A program made the translations under genes and the position numbers. A DNA stretch of 64,000 nt from Russula earlei. Its lineage: Eukaryota; Basidiomycota; Agaricomycetes; Russulales; Russulaceae. The notes below the pieces were generated by a model that had not been told where the DNA came from, searched no databases, and saw only the letters and a list, made by a program, of their open reading frames with translations. Positions 33,126 to 45,407 of this stretch are shown here, in pieces; position 1 is the stretch's first letter, and each line of letters starts with the position of its first letter. The DNA is taken from NCBI GenBank assembly GCA_025769875.1, contig JAGFNK010000180.1:1-64000 (forward strand), in the 5' to 3' direction.

Positions 33126-34400
33126 TCAGTTGTCTCCCATTCGCTTACCCACGTGTGCCCTGTGGCTCGCGCACTCGGGCCCTATACCTCTATCCAACCC
33201 TCAACTATACGTATCACTGGCATTGCCAGCCACCGCCTCTACGTCTCCCGTCGCCGCCCCAGTCTCGTCCGCCGCCGTGCCCTCACTCGTCTCCTCTCCG
33301 CCCGCGTCAGCGACAGCCTCCGCGCTGCCAGTCTCAGCCTCAGCATTGCCAACCGCCTCTACGTCTTCCGTCGCCGCCCCAGTCCTCGTCTCGCGCACCG
33401 CCGCACCCGTAGCCTCAGCCTCGCCCACCGACGTCTTAGCGCCGCCCGCCGCCTCAAGCCCAGCTCAATCGGCCATCGCCACCACGCCCTCAGCCTCGTC
33501 CGCTGCCGTTCTGGGTCTAGTCCCAGCCACCGCTCTGCTTCCTGACCACGCCGCCCTCTCACTTCCGTCGCTAGCCGTTATGCCGCCTCGCACCGCCGAG
33601 AAAGAACGCACAAATAACCGGAAAACGAAGAGCACGCCGCCGCCTCAGAAGAGCAGATGTCACAACGCCGCCTCGCAGAAAGAACATCAGACCCTGCCAC
33701 CACGCCGTCGTCACAGGAGAGGCCGCCGACGCAAGCACCACGCCGCACAACACCTCCCCTTCCATCGCATCCCCGCCCACACGTACGCCCTCATCCACGC
33801 GTGCTGCCACCACCTGCAGTGGCGAAGACCTCGTCGCCGCGGCCGTGAGATGATTACCCGAGACCCGTTCACGTCTTGTTTTTGGACACTGATCACACAC
33901 TCTCTAGCTCAACAACTACGGCAAGCGTTCGCAAGGCGAACCACGCTGTCCACCACCTCTTGTCTCGTCACCCACTCGCGCGCTATCGTCAACACGTCCC
34001 ACCGCCACCTGCTGTAGAGACGACCCCGCCATCTCGCCACCGCCCTCACCCTCTTCTCCGTCGCCTCCATCTCCCACGACCCTCGCCCTCCGGCGCTGCC
34101 ACCCTCTCTCACCACCGCCCTCGCTCTTGCCGCCATCGCCTCTGCATAGACAGCAGCAGCAACAGCAGCAACACGGCCGACGCTTGGCAACACCACGAGG
34201 CGCGACGACGCATTCGACACGCTGCGAGCACGCCTCATCCCCTCCCTGCTTCGACACACCACACCCGCGTTCAACACCTTCGACACGCCGCAAGGCTCAG
34301 ACTCGGACAAGGACGTGTCACACACTCGATCGTCCTCGGACACGGATCCCGTACCCGTACAGAGATACAGCAACGGAAGGAACATAGTCACAACTGCAGA
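33126..34400 (+). repeat. GC-rich Ala/Pro/Ser/Arg-rich module, copy 1
   Basis: Open on several frames because of base composition. The forward text is Ala/Val/Ser/Pro-rich, then Arg/His-rich. It matches 37080-37930 in order, for example in the CACCTGCAGTGG and CACCACGAGG segments. No protein family is recognised, and the overlapping open frames are best explained by lack of A/T-rich stops. Confidence 0.55.
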
Positions 34401-35264
34401 GCACATAGATAATAAACTACGCGTTCATATCTGTAGTATGTAGCACACACCGCAATAATATAATGTTACATTATTATAAATGCATGGTCTGGACCGGTTA
34501 TAAACTGGTCTGAACTGGTCCAGTGACCGTCGGGCAACTGCAACAGACCGGTCTATGAAATTCATGAACAGGGCCGGGCCGGTTTCCCGAAGGTCACATG
34601 GTGTCATAGTGGGAGAGGTCCGATTACACTCGTCTAGTCTGTCCTTATGTGACTCGTCCGGGACAACGCTCCCTATTCACCAACGCCTTCGACTGGCTTT
34701 CTGTTCTCTTCCACCACAGTGCTCCCATTTTTTGCAGCACTTTCTGATCTTTATGTCCTCGTCCCATGCATAGATCAAACAATTCGATTTCTTGGGCTCG
34801 AGAACTCGGAAGCTCCTCCGGTAGACTATACCTCATATTCAAGGATTTGGCCATCTGTGCAGTAGTATCGAGCGTTTTGCGTCGGCGACGAGTGCGCCTC
34901 CCGGAGACACGTTCGCCCCACCGCCACGGCCTGCCTCGCGCAATAGGCGCCCCAAAACAATAACAATTGCATTCCCAGCTTGACAGTGGTCAGGGTCCAT
35001 ATAGCAACAAGTCCCTAAACTGGTACGCGCGCCCTTGAGCACTAAGCACGGCATCGCCCCGTAGCCCCGATCTTCCGTCCTTACTCTCATGAGGGCCCCT
35101 TACTTATGCACCCGGCTCAATAGACAGGAAGCTTCAATGTTCGTGCCCCATGCACGTGCGAGACACTGAGGTACGCATATCCCATTCCCGTGTATTTACG
35201 CACTCTGCGGCCTTATTTTTAATCTATAGCGCGTGTGTGTTGCCCGATCAAACAAACCTCGACC
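34401..35264. other. No gene recognised
   Basis: Includes a block of ACCGGT/GACCGG motifs at 34490-34590. A 69-codon minus frame (34854-34645) has no known domain. Confidence 0.35.
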
Positions 35265-36060
35265 CTAATCAACCCTTGGCCAGGGCCACTGAGCGAGCGG
35301 GTCAGGGAGAAATTTGACATTCGAAGTCAGATGGGAAGGACATCGACGAGTAGAAAATCTGAGTGCTGAGTGCCGGGTGGCCTCGGTCGGGATGAAGACA
35401 GCCTTGTTCCCAAACGCGGCCATGCTCGCGATCTCCTGCCGACGGCGACCCATCTCCTGCGCGAACTCGTCCCTGATGTCCGCGTCTGCCTGCGCCTTGA
35501 TGCGGATCGCTTCCGCTTCCGCCTCGACTGCGAGATGCGTCGCGTGCGCGCGCGCCTCAGCTTTGATGTGGGTGCGCTCGGAGACCACCTTTGCAGCCGC
35601 GATGATGGAGTACGCTTCGGCGTCAGATTCTGCTTGAAAAGACGGATCGGGTCAGTAGGGAGTGTGGGCTGCGTGTGGAGCCGGCACGTATGTTGCGAGC
35701 TTGTGCCTTGGTGCGGACGATGGACAGAACACCCTCTTCCTGCTTGACCTTGTCGCTGCTTTCACGATCAACGATCTGTGGAGGCGCTCGGTTAAGTCCT
35801 TATCTCATTTCACCACAGCGGAGAGGACTTTCCGCAGTGTCGATTTGAGCCTGCAGGGCACGTTTGGTGAGTTTATCCATCGTGCTCGCAATCTCGCCTG
35901 ATATACTTGTCACAAAGTTATTATATCGTCACCCTTGAACCACCTATCAATGATCGCAAGGTCCTTCAGATTGATACCGTATTCGAGGGCGGCGGTATAC
36001 AAATCGTCCGTCGCGTGTATTCCTAGCGCGTCAAGGAATTGAGAAGGGTTCTCTGTATCC
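35265..36060 (-). CDS. SPFH/band-7 (flotillin-like) protein, C-terminal part
   Basis: SPFH proteins form oligomeric scaffolds on membranes. Visible exons: NPSQFLDALGIHATDDLY..YGINLKDLAIIDRWFK (about 36050-35935), EIASTMDKLTKRALQAQID (about 35897-35830), DKVKQEEGVLSIVRTKAQ (about 35765-35705) and EAYSIIAAAKVVSERTHIK to GNKAVFIPTEA (35630-35390), then a short tail to 35265. This is the long charged coiled coil and C-terminal end typical of the family. Short introns with GT-AG ends join most exons; the junction near 35800 does not splice cleanly, and the N-terminal SPFH domain was not found upstream. It may be a truncated gene. Confidence 0.6.
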
Positions 36061-36499
36061 TCCATGGCGTCGCCACCCAGAGAGCGTTGATTAACTATGG
36101 AGCTGTAGTCGACTATGGAAAGGAGTCAAATCATCATGACAAAGACAATGGCATGGTGAGCAACGATCTGTGTCAGGTTGGACTGGGTCCTGTCTCAAAG
36201 GCGTCTCTTCTCTGTGTGTAGCGAGTTTGAGGGGCTCCTCCAGCTACCACTTGACGTACAGCTTTAAGCTCACCGAACCTGGTCAAGGGTGATTCTGTGG
36301 GTCCAGAGTCGTGAGTCGTCAGGGAACAGTGGGAGGCAGTTCACGGACATGTCCTATGTCGGCGTCAATTTTCGCCAAGCGTGTGGAGAGCGTCCACGCA
36401 GAGTGACGTTCCGATGCGTGATGCAGTGCTGGCCTGCGGAAAGCAGCTCTGACGGATCCCAATCCTCGTCAGCAAGCCTTGGCGGCTTCGGGCCGCAAG

Positions 36500-37290
36500 G
36501 GCGGGTGCGGAGGAGCGCGAAAGCGCAACACGGCGCGTCCTCGGGTCTCAGCCATTCCCGCCGGGCCATACTGTAATGGCGGACAGACGTTCGCGTCGAC
36601 GTTGCTGCTCTCATTTCGTGCGCGCCGCTGCTCAAGCAGCACATCCTTCACACCCTGTCCATGACCAATGAGGAGCTCGCCTCGCTCGAGCCGATCATCG
36701 CGCAGGCTTGGGACCAGTGGGATCACCAGGTATGTCCTCCGCCACGCCATACGTGTGCGCACGACCCGTCAAATCCTCACCTTCTCCCCCGGCCTCTGCA
36801 GCGTCGGTTACACTATGCTCAACAAGCACAAGCCGCTGCGGGCGCAGGCAGACCTCCCGACGGTCAACCGCTCGGGGAGGTGGCCCCTCCTCCGCCGCCC
36901 CACACGTACCCAGCCGCGGTCGAGTTGGGCGACGCACAGACGACAGCACAGCCCTTCCCCCCGCCAGATCCTAATCAACATTCGATGCCGCAAGCAAACG
37001 ATTCCCGCGCACTCTTTCATCGCTCGCTCCTCACGCCGTCCCTTTGCCTCATGTTTCTTTGCCCACCGTTCCGATGTCACTACCGGAGTCTCAGCCCCGC
37101 TAGCAGTTGTCTCACCTCAAGCTGCCTCAGTTCCAGCTTTGCCCGCCACTCTGCCACCTCAATTTCTTGCCCTCTCGCCGTCTCAGCCTCGCCCCCCACT
37201 ACCTTAGCTTCGCCCTCTCCGGTCACAGTTTTTCCGACCACCGCCGCCTCCTTGTTGCTCACTGTCGCTGTCTCAGCCCCCATTCCATAA
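36500..37290 (+). CDS. Unrecognised protein, helical then proline-rich
   Basis: A coding-like exon ends LLKQHILHTLSMTNEELASL, then EPIIAQAWDQWDHQ, followed by an intron with good signals (GTATGT at 36730, CTCTGCAG ending 36801) and an exon beginning RRLHYAQQAQAA, then a Pro-rich stretch. From 37080 the frame enters the low-complexity module copy 2, so the original 3' end is unclear. The start could not be fixed. No family is assigned. Confidence 0.35.
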
Positions 37291-37930
37291 TTGCCCCCAC
37301 GTCGTTAGTGCCTGCCTCAATCGTCGTACCTACTCCGTCTTCCACCTCCTCTGCTCCATCTCCAGTCACCTCAGGTTCAGCCTCACTCACCGCTGTCGCC
37401 CCAGCTCCGTTCCATGTCTCCGTCTTGGTCTCACAGCCACCGTCTCAGCACCAGCCGCCACCGTGGTTCTAGTTTCGCGCGATACCAGCATCGCAGCACC
37501 GTTGCTGTCCAAGGTGTTCAAGAAGGTCCAGACCCGAGCCAAGCCAGGCGCCGCCACAGAGAAGCAGACGCTGCCACCACACCGCCAACCAAGGAGACGC
37601 CGCTGATGCCAGCAGCACGCCACACGCGGCGTTTCACATCATCTCCCCTTCCACGCGCGCTTACACATGCCATCGCCACCTGCAGTGGAGGAACCCCTTC
37701 ATGGCTATCGCAAGGTGCTAGCACTAGCAACGCACAAGCCGACCACACCCTCCACCTCCGTCGACAATGCTATGCTGCCTCCCGCAGAGCTCACCACTCG
37801 ATGCGACAAAGCTAATGGCACGCCGGCGATTGCAGCAGCAGAAGCAGCAGCTATGCGCTGCACCACCACGAGGCACGACGACAGAATGGAGCACGCACAT
37901 GTGCGCGCCTTGCCTCTCTCCACTACTGGC
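37080..37930 (+). repeat. GC-rich module, copy 2
   Basis: Direct-orientation relative of 33126-34400, sharing text such as CACCTGCAGTGG, CCACACGCGGCG-like and CACCACGAGGC segments, but diverged. The two copies bracket the SPFH gene. Confidence 0.5.
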
Positions 37931-40710
37931 TAGTCAACGCTCACGCCACCCAGTCCCGCCTTCTTGCCACACGCACCAGCATGCGATGACCTCGAGCGCT
38001 CCATCATCCCCCTTTTTGTAGCCAGCAGTTCAAGCCTGCTCGGTCTGTCAGTCGCAAGCTCACTTTCACGACGGAGGACCTCGGGACAGCTGCAGTTACG
38101 ACGACACCACACGGGCATATGGCTTAAAACTCCACTCTCGACAGTTTGACTAGGGACAGTCAAAATGCCCTTGGGTGGGAGACGTATAGCGGATTGTGGA
38201 TGGCCATGGAATTCGCTCTTACATGGGTACATCATCGCCCCCATCGTGCGTCCTGTCACTTCCAGGTTGCCCTCGCGTCACCTCCCTCACGTCCCTCGAC
38301 CACGTTCTCAAAAGCTCGTCGCCACCGATCGCCACGTGCCAGCGCAGCCACCGGAGACGACGCCTCGACGCCTCGTGTCGTCCGGTCTGACCCCGTCCAC
38401 TGACTTGGATTTCCTTTCGTATGCCTGCCTGTCTTTCAAGCCTTTGTATGTGCCCGAGCGGATCTGACTGAACGAATGCACGCAAACGTTGTCTCCTGCG
38501 GGCCCGCTGGGTTTCAAGTCACCCGAATGTTCCTGCAATCAGGCATTCTTGCACTTGACCGGCGTCCGTTTTTGTTTTCATTTTTGGGCGTTCTCTCTCA
38601 TTCTCTTTCCCCTCTTCCTTCCCTCCAGTGCAACAGCCCATTGTCCCATTTCACAAGCCTCTCTTCACGCGGTGATGACGCTGCCCCCTCCCCTCCTGCC
38701 CCAGTTTCTGCCATGCGCAACATGTGTTTCCCTTCGTTTTTCCCCTCCATTTTCTCTCTTTTTTTTTGCTTTCATTTTCCCCTCGAGCAGCGGTGGTGAC
38801 GACGACGTCACCATCACAGCGCCAACCTCAACGCGATGGCCATGACCATGACCGCAACCATGGAATGGCACAAGCAGCCACCACAAGTTTTCCCGCGTGC
38901 AGTCATTCTCACACATTGACCAGGTGCGTTTTTCAACTTCATTTTTTGCGGGTTCTCATTCTATCTTGCCTCCCCTTTCCTCCTTCCTCCAGATGATGAT
39001 ATCTGATATCTACATGACAGTTTACTTCTATGTTCCATGTAATGCATAATACAGCTTGTATATTGTATTCTATATACTAAAAAACTGGGTTCCTGCTATC
39101 CAACACCCAAACTGAAATACACTGAAATACATGACTTCAATGTGAGATTGAAGGAGATGTGGGTGGTGTGGGTGGTGCAGGTGTTAATGAGGTGGAGAAT
39201 GCAGCATGCATGCAGATGCATCTTAACATGGCATTGCATGTCACAGTTACACGAGGTGGTCCTCCATCATGCAAGAAGAACGGATAGTTGTTGTGCACTG
39301 TGGCTCATTGCAGCTTGGGAGGCAGGCAGCATGGGTGTTGATGGGGCAGTGGATGGTAGTTGTGTTCTTTTTGCAGTGGGTTGAATTACCATACTGTTGG
39401 AGCTATAGGGATGATAGCTCAGGCTTGTGTGTAAAAGACTGACACGACGGACAGGAATGGATAAGTCCAGTCCACTAAAACTCAACTCAGTGGTCAATAA
39501 AGGTGAAATATATTGACCACTGAATTGACTCAGCTCAGATTACAAATTATTTTAAAACAATTGATTGATTTGTTGCCCTCTCCTCATGCATCACATTATT
39601 GTAAATATGTCAACCCAAACAATTAGAACTTAGTCAAATGCTTAAGAGAGGGCAGCTCAGTTCCCAAGTTATGTAACCTAAGATGCAACATGAGTTGCCC
39701 CGAATCACCAGGGGGATCATATACACTTAATTTGCCCGATCAATTTAGCCTTAGCAGACTTGGATAAACTTAACACAATGGCGTATGTTAATATATGGAT
39801 TTATATTGGATCAATCAAGACATAAAGTGCATCCACAAATATGACACCAAATTTTAAATGAGAACGGTCTGCTCATTACATGGCGATAATTGGCCAATGG
39901 GGATCAATCGCACCCGATGGGGATCAATCGCCTCGATGACAGAGACTGACCACACAGATTAAACTCAATGCAAAGATCTGGGCTTTACATTTTGTTACAA
40001 TTTTACTCGAGCCAAATAATATAGTTAGCATTCTTATAATTGAATCTTGCTTGTATTTTCCCACTAAGAACCAAGTCTGTGTTGAAGGCAGCGGGCGGCG
40101 GCTTGCTGAGTTTGTGAAAACACACACAAAAGAAGGGACAAAACAGGTCTCTTGTTCCGAGGCATAACTAGAGTGTTTAAATACGAGACGCGATCTATGA
40201 GAGAGGGGGATATTGGGGGATTGGGGAGACAGAAAGACGCAAGTTGGGAGTGCGATACATGGATGTGAAACAAGACGAGCCAGAGCAATGAGCTGCAAAA
40301 CGAGGCGTAAGTATGAATCCGGAACAGTATCATTGACTCAGGTAAACGAAACTGATCAGTAATAAGCAAGTCAAAGGGAACAAACAGAGTCAGAGGCCAA
40401 GTAACTAGGGAGTCCGAATTCATAGCAAGACAGAAACTGAGGAGTAGTGTACGAAGGGTCCGCGAAGCGATGATGATGGAAATCATCAGGGCACTGAGCC
40501 CTCGCATCCAACTGTGGTGACAACAGTGAAAGGCAGCAGAGTGCATCTTAGTGGTCATGGCGAGGCAATGCAATGAAAGAGGGTCGAGAGCTGGCTGGGC
40601 AGCGGAGGTGGAACCGGTACGCAATGAAAGAGAGTGTCAAGAGCAATGATGCAGGGCTGGAATGGGATGCTGCCTTACAGTGGGACACTGTGTGACGATG
40701 TACTAAAGAA
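37931..40710. other. Long stretch without a recognised gene
   Basis: Several frames of 80-190 codons exist on both strands, but none shows domains, splice-linked exons or consistent composition. Pyrimidine-rich tracts near 38570-38790 and 38930-38990 account for some. A short inverted repeat around GTCAATAAA..ATATTGACCACTGA lies at 39480-39530. The GGGGATCAATCG motif is duplicated at 39899-39930. Confidence 0.4.
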
Positions 40711-43074
40711 TTACCCTGGACAGCCTTGTGAGACAGCCAACGAGCTATACCTGGAAAGTGAAGATCCTTTTGGTAGATATCGTCCTCTACGCTTTTTGTT
40801 GAATGATAGACCATTTGCTACACAGCTATCATCATCTTTAGCCTTGCGCTTGCGGCAGCCCCTGCTGAACGTTGGATCATGACCAAGGATGTTCTTTGAT
40901 AGGCTGCCATCATCATCGGACCAATTTTTGGATTCCAGGTTCCATGTTATGAGATTCAAGACCCATTCAGAAGAACAAAGCTTCTCGTGAGCATCCTTGA
41001 CCTCCGTCCAGACATTCCTCTCCTCTTGAGGTTCAGGCATAATTGATTTTGGGTTAATATCATCATAGAAGGTTTTAAGAAGGGTGCGCAACTCTTCAAT
41101 GATCTGGCAGCATGGTTCCGGGACAAAACCAAACAAATCCAGGTGAAGTATTAGTTTGTGTAGGAAAGATAGCTTTCCGTCACCGCCCCGGATAACACCA
41201 TCATCATCCACGTCTCTGTATCCATCAAATACGTGTTGCATATCTTGTGATTGGCCCTCGATCACAGAATGTCGGCATTTCATGACAATATAAATAAGAA
41301 CCCAGTAAAAGGATTCAATATCATCTGAAATTTGATGAGATCAAGCGTGAGGGTGTAATAATCATCCTGTTGATATGAACTGCCATGTACCCTGAACACG
41401 AAGTCAATTCGCTGTGCATAGGGGATAAACAGATCATACCATGCGGGAGGGTTGTCTCTGCCAGGTCACATCCATCCTCTTGGACATGTCCCAGTCGATC
41501 AATAAACCTGATCGATCTGGGGTGATCAGAATGTTTCCTGTGCTCACATCCCGATGTAAAATTTTTGCTTTGTCGTATGCGTCCGTATGAGCTGTTCCAA
41601 ATTGTCAAACAACAAACTTAAATGTAATGCCAATCCTCACCGATCATAGCATCCTGAATGACCTGGCATAGCTCCCAAGTCAATCCGAACATACTCAGTG
41701 GCTGTCCGAGCGTGTTCAAGACAAGTCGGTAGTGGACATATCGTTTGACGCGCAGTGTACCGGGACACCAAATACAATTGCAATAGCCACCTATCACATA
41801 GTCTTGCGTCCTTGTGCTTTGTACGTCAAGTGGATGCTCCGGTGTCGACAGCATGTCGCCAGCTGGACCCAACCTCGGAATGTAATGCACTTTTGCTTCT
41901 TTCAAATCGCGATAAATATCCCCTTCTTTCTCGATACCTGGGAAATTGGTACGCCAGTAATCTTTGAGGTAAACCAGTTCATTCTGTTCGACGTCATGGC
42001 ACACAAATCCAAACATCGACCGACCAAAAAGGGTTTTCGTCTCCCATATTGGTTTCCATGTGATATAGGGCTTCGGCTGTCTGTCCGTGGCATGATTGTC
42101 ATTGATGAGAATCTGGCAAAGGTCTTCAACTTCAATTTTCTTGACGTCCATGTATACCACCAGCGTGGACTGTGCATCACCAACCCCCTTATCGTTCTTC
42201 GAGACCGAGGTGACAGTGGTGTTGTATCCACGCTGGGCAAAAGTGAGAGAGTTGAGCCTCCAGATGAATTTGGAAAGGGTGTTGGGATCTTTGGCCCAAT
42301 CGAATAGCTCGGTATAGATAGCACCACTGCGATCCCATCGCAGTAGTCGCCCTGTTGCCTTTCCAAAGAGGATGATTGAGTAAGAGAAGACCCAAAACTG
42401 TGAATGATGGATAGAAGTGGCATAATGTGTGAGTTGACCACACACACGATACACGCGCTCAGTCCACCTAACGTGACACTCAAGCCCACCCTTACGACCC
42501 TCTTACCTCATATGTGTAAGGTTGCAAAAAATGTCCTCTTTTTCCTTTTTGTTTTCGATCCACACATCGACCACACTCCAGTCCAGTGAGGTCAGCCGCT
42601 CGTTTTCTTGATGACCTTCCCTTTTCCAATAGATAACGATGTCTGGTCTCCCTTGGATTGCCTTATCTTGCTTAACAGTGGTGTTGATGAATGTGAGATT
42701 ATCAGTGAGGCCGGACGTTTTGATTGCCTGTATCTGTCATGTACGTGAGCGTGGATCCCCCCTTGAATGTGGGGACTGACAAAGTGATCCTCATTGTGTG
42801 AGATGGAGCACTTGTCAAAGCTGATGATGCGCTCTGTCTTTCGAGCTTGGCTTGCTTCTGGCACAAATTCTGAGAGGAATTTGGCTATTGGCATAGGCCC
42901 GACAAATTTGTCACATATGTCCCAGATCATGTCCTTATATCTCTCTGAAGCTAGCTTTTGAGGTGTGGATGTGTGTGTGTGACTTCCTGATAGGTCGTAT
43001 TTTAGAGGTGAAGTAGTTATAGTTAGACTACTTTGCTCGGTTTGAGGTGGCGTGCTGGGATGGATGACGGCCAT
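40711..43074 (-). pseudogene. Second FunK1-type kinase, inactivated by two TGA codons
   Basis: Clear family blocks: YKDMIWDICDKFVGPMP and KFLSEFVPEA (N-terminus), FINTTVKQDKAIQGRPDIV, LDWSVVDVWIENKK, GQLTHYATSIHHSQF, LLRWDRSGAIYTE, then the catalytic ILHRDVSTGNIL and LLIDWDMSKRM (about 41480-41570), TGTWQF-like C-lobe, and a basic tail with SRGCRKRKAKDDDS and NKKRR. Introns of 39, 49 and 48 nt (42468-42506, 41592-41640, 41392-41439) splice cleanly; another is likely near 42740. In the C-lobe TGA occurs at 41362-41364 and 41341-41343, each where arginine would fit. Decay appears slight, so loss was recent, or the short product is tolerated. Confidence 0.8.
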
Positions 43075-43686
43075 GTTGCGAGATGAGACAAAGAAAAGGT
43101 GAGAATCACGTACTGCAATCAGTACGTGGTCCTGCAGTCAATGATTCTCTCTTAACTCTAATCTTAAAACAGGTTGTGTGTGGCAGCAATTACATGTACG
43201 ATATAAATGATCACTTTGACATACATACTCAAGCGAAACCAGAAACCAGGGTGGTTCAGGGTGTGCGAGCTCGCTTGCTTAAGTATCTGCCTACTACACG
43301 GCCACGGCCAGTGAAACCCGGAGAACCATGGGTTGTAAGTGCCTTATTGGCAATAATTGGCTGATGGGGGTGGGGGATCAATCTCCCCAATGACAGAGAT
43401 ATGCTTTCTCCTGGCGAAATGCTGGATCTGGCATGCTCACATATGTAAAGTGTTTTGTGAATCTGGTCAGGAATGTCCATCATTCAGCCAGCCTGAGGCA
43501 GATCTATGATCCTAGTGACATCGTACGCTTTTGCCGGCCATAGTGTCAAGTGCAAGGAGTTCATATCAATGGCATGTATTAAGTTTGAAGCGTCATATCA
43601 TAGTAAATCTACAAGGACTGTATCAAACCATGGAACGTATTGACATTGTCATGAACAACCTGCTATGGTACATGCTATATCATATA
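43075..43686. other. Upstream region of the second FunK1, no gene recognised
   Basis: No supported coding sequence. The stretch GTGGGGGATCAATCTCC at about 43368 resembles a motif at 39900. Confidence 0.35.
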
Positions 43687-44373
43687 TCAATCCTGTGAAG
43701 TCCTGGAGTCAGAGCAGCAATGAGTCATAGCAATAGGTGGGAGTGGAGGGGGGATATACGGTACATCCTGCTCAGATTCGCAGTCAATGGCAATGATGTC
43801 CCGCTCTGCATGACATAGTGGGGTTGAGGGGTCTTGATGAGCGATGGTTGCGAGGCACAGGTGTTTATGCTGTCCGGATGAGCATGATGGGGAGGCGGGA
43901 GTGCAGCCCACAGTCTTGTGTGGCTGATCGATGGCACGATCCACAAGGGCGCGCTATAGTTCATTGCGTGCGTTGAGGCTCTCCTTCAGTTTTGTTTGCA
44001 CATTTCCGAGTTCCTGATGCAGCGCTGCAAGCTCTTCGAGGAAGTCGTCCCGCTCCTGTTTGAGACAATCAATCCTTCCCTGGAAAGGACGAGAAGCAGC
44101 GCAGTCATGGGCTTGATATGCAGAGTCCAGCGACTTTTCTTCTTCAGACTTTTCTTTGTCATCCATTGTAGCTGCGAGGTGATGCTCCTGCCACCTCTGG
44201 CAAGGAATGCAGTGGGACGGATGTGTGATGACACACAGCCTTTCGTTGTATCTCCAAGTCCAAGTCAAAGGCTTATGATGATAAGTCTTTTGGCCGCTTC
44301 TGCCAAACGGGGACCATGATGTGGACATAAAACCACTGTGTCTGTGAACAAGAATTTCTTTGGCTTCGGACAT
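43687..44373 (-). CDS. Hypothetical protein with coiled coil
   Basis: A 139-codon frame (44373-43954) has a Cys/His cluster (CVITHPSHCIPC) followed by a charged helix (EEEKSLDS, then ERDDFLEELAALHQELGNVQ, KLKESLNARNEL) that should form a coiled coil. An open frame continues leftwards (43944-43687) as a Cys/Pro/Ser-rich tail. A zinc-binding head plus coiled coil recalls uncharacterised fungal proteins, but no function can be given. Confidence 0.4.
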
Positions 44374-44977
44374 GTCTGAGAAGGGACCTCAAAATGGAGA
44401 GCTGCGAGGAGATGTGAATGAAAAACGGTGGGGGCGGGATTTATGTATTGAGCTCCTGCCCACTCATATGTTCCTGCCATGCTTTCTGAGTTATCACTCG
44501 AGCCAAATAGATTTGAGTGAGCCGAGCCACTGATTGGCTCATGGCTAAGTGGGCTAGTTAGCTGCTTGAGCCCACTTGAGCCATGGGCTCAGATCCAAAT
44601 CAGGCAGGGGCAGTCGTTGCAAAGGGGCAGTCGTTGCAATGGGGCAGTCTTCCCTGCGTATGATAAGATCTAAGGAAGATAATCGAAACGAGCTGCCAGA
44701 TAATAAAATTCACATTGGTCGATCTGACATAGGCCAAAGGTAGGTGTGCGATGACTTCCAGACTAATAAGTCTGTTGCAATATAGCAAAGCTCTTGCCAG
44801 TCAATTGGCTGATTGAGCGGGTGTTTAGAATCATGGACTCTAGGAGTTGCCAGCATACACACCTCTACCTTTGCCCTTGGCAGCAGCTGCAAGCTCCTTA
44901 TCCTTATCCTGCTGATTCTTTCTGGCTTTCTGGGCGCTGTTCTTCAAATAGACACGTAGATAGTCATGTACTACCCA
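44374..44977. other. No gene recognised
   Basis: 44490-44595 is rich in GAGCC/GGCTCA motifs forming imperfect palindromes. GGGGCAGTCGTTGCAA is tandemly repeated at 44606-44650. Confidence 0.4.
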
Positions 44978-45407
44978 GTTGAGGCAGATCTATCAGACAA
45001 TAGTTCAGTTTGGTTGACACAAAACTGATATAAATAATGTACCTATCAGACAATAGCTACAACGCATCGTCAGTACTGTGAGATAAGATGTCATAGTGTA
45101 AATACTCACTTCAGTTTGGTTGACACAAAACTGAAGTGATCTATGTACTTTGTGGCGTTCTTAAGTACTTGAGACCGCCACTAGATGCAGTACAGTTAAC
45201 TACCATCACGGATCACTAAGTAAGTCCGAGGATCAGTTGTAAGTAGCTACTGATTGTCCTAAATCACTCTATCAGTGTAACTAATGCGTGCTGCAGTGTA
45301 TGAGCTGAGCCGGTGATGCCTGGTCTGGGTGATCCGACATGTCAATGCATCCGAGTTGTGATCATATCACAACACACCTGAGACTCTGGGCAGTGCAGAT
45401 CTCAACA
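44978..45407 (-). mobile_element. Solo LTR of copia type, related to family H
   Basis: Reading on the minus strand from TGTTGAGATCTGC at 45407, it shares order and motifs with the copia LTRs at 49373 and 53740: GGCATCACCGGCTCAGCTCAT, GATCACTTCAGT and ACTGAAGTGAGTA, and GATAGATCT near the end. It lacks the last ~40 bp of those LTRs, and its left terminus is mutated. No target duplication is seen. Confidence 0.75.

Noticed and set aside
33126..34412. Several long overlapping frames as separate genes
   Set aside because: They occur on both strands at once in GC-rich low-complexity sequence and show no domain or splice support.
38476..40640. Frames of 100-190 codons as genes
   Set aside because: No conserved motifs, mostly pyrimidine-tract translations, and overlapping frames on both strands.
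44490..44595. Structured RNA gene
   Set aside because: The palindromic GAGCC motifs look like simple repeat decay; no tRNA or snRNA landmarks were found.
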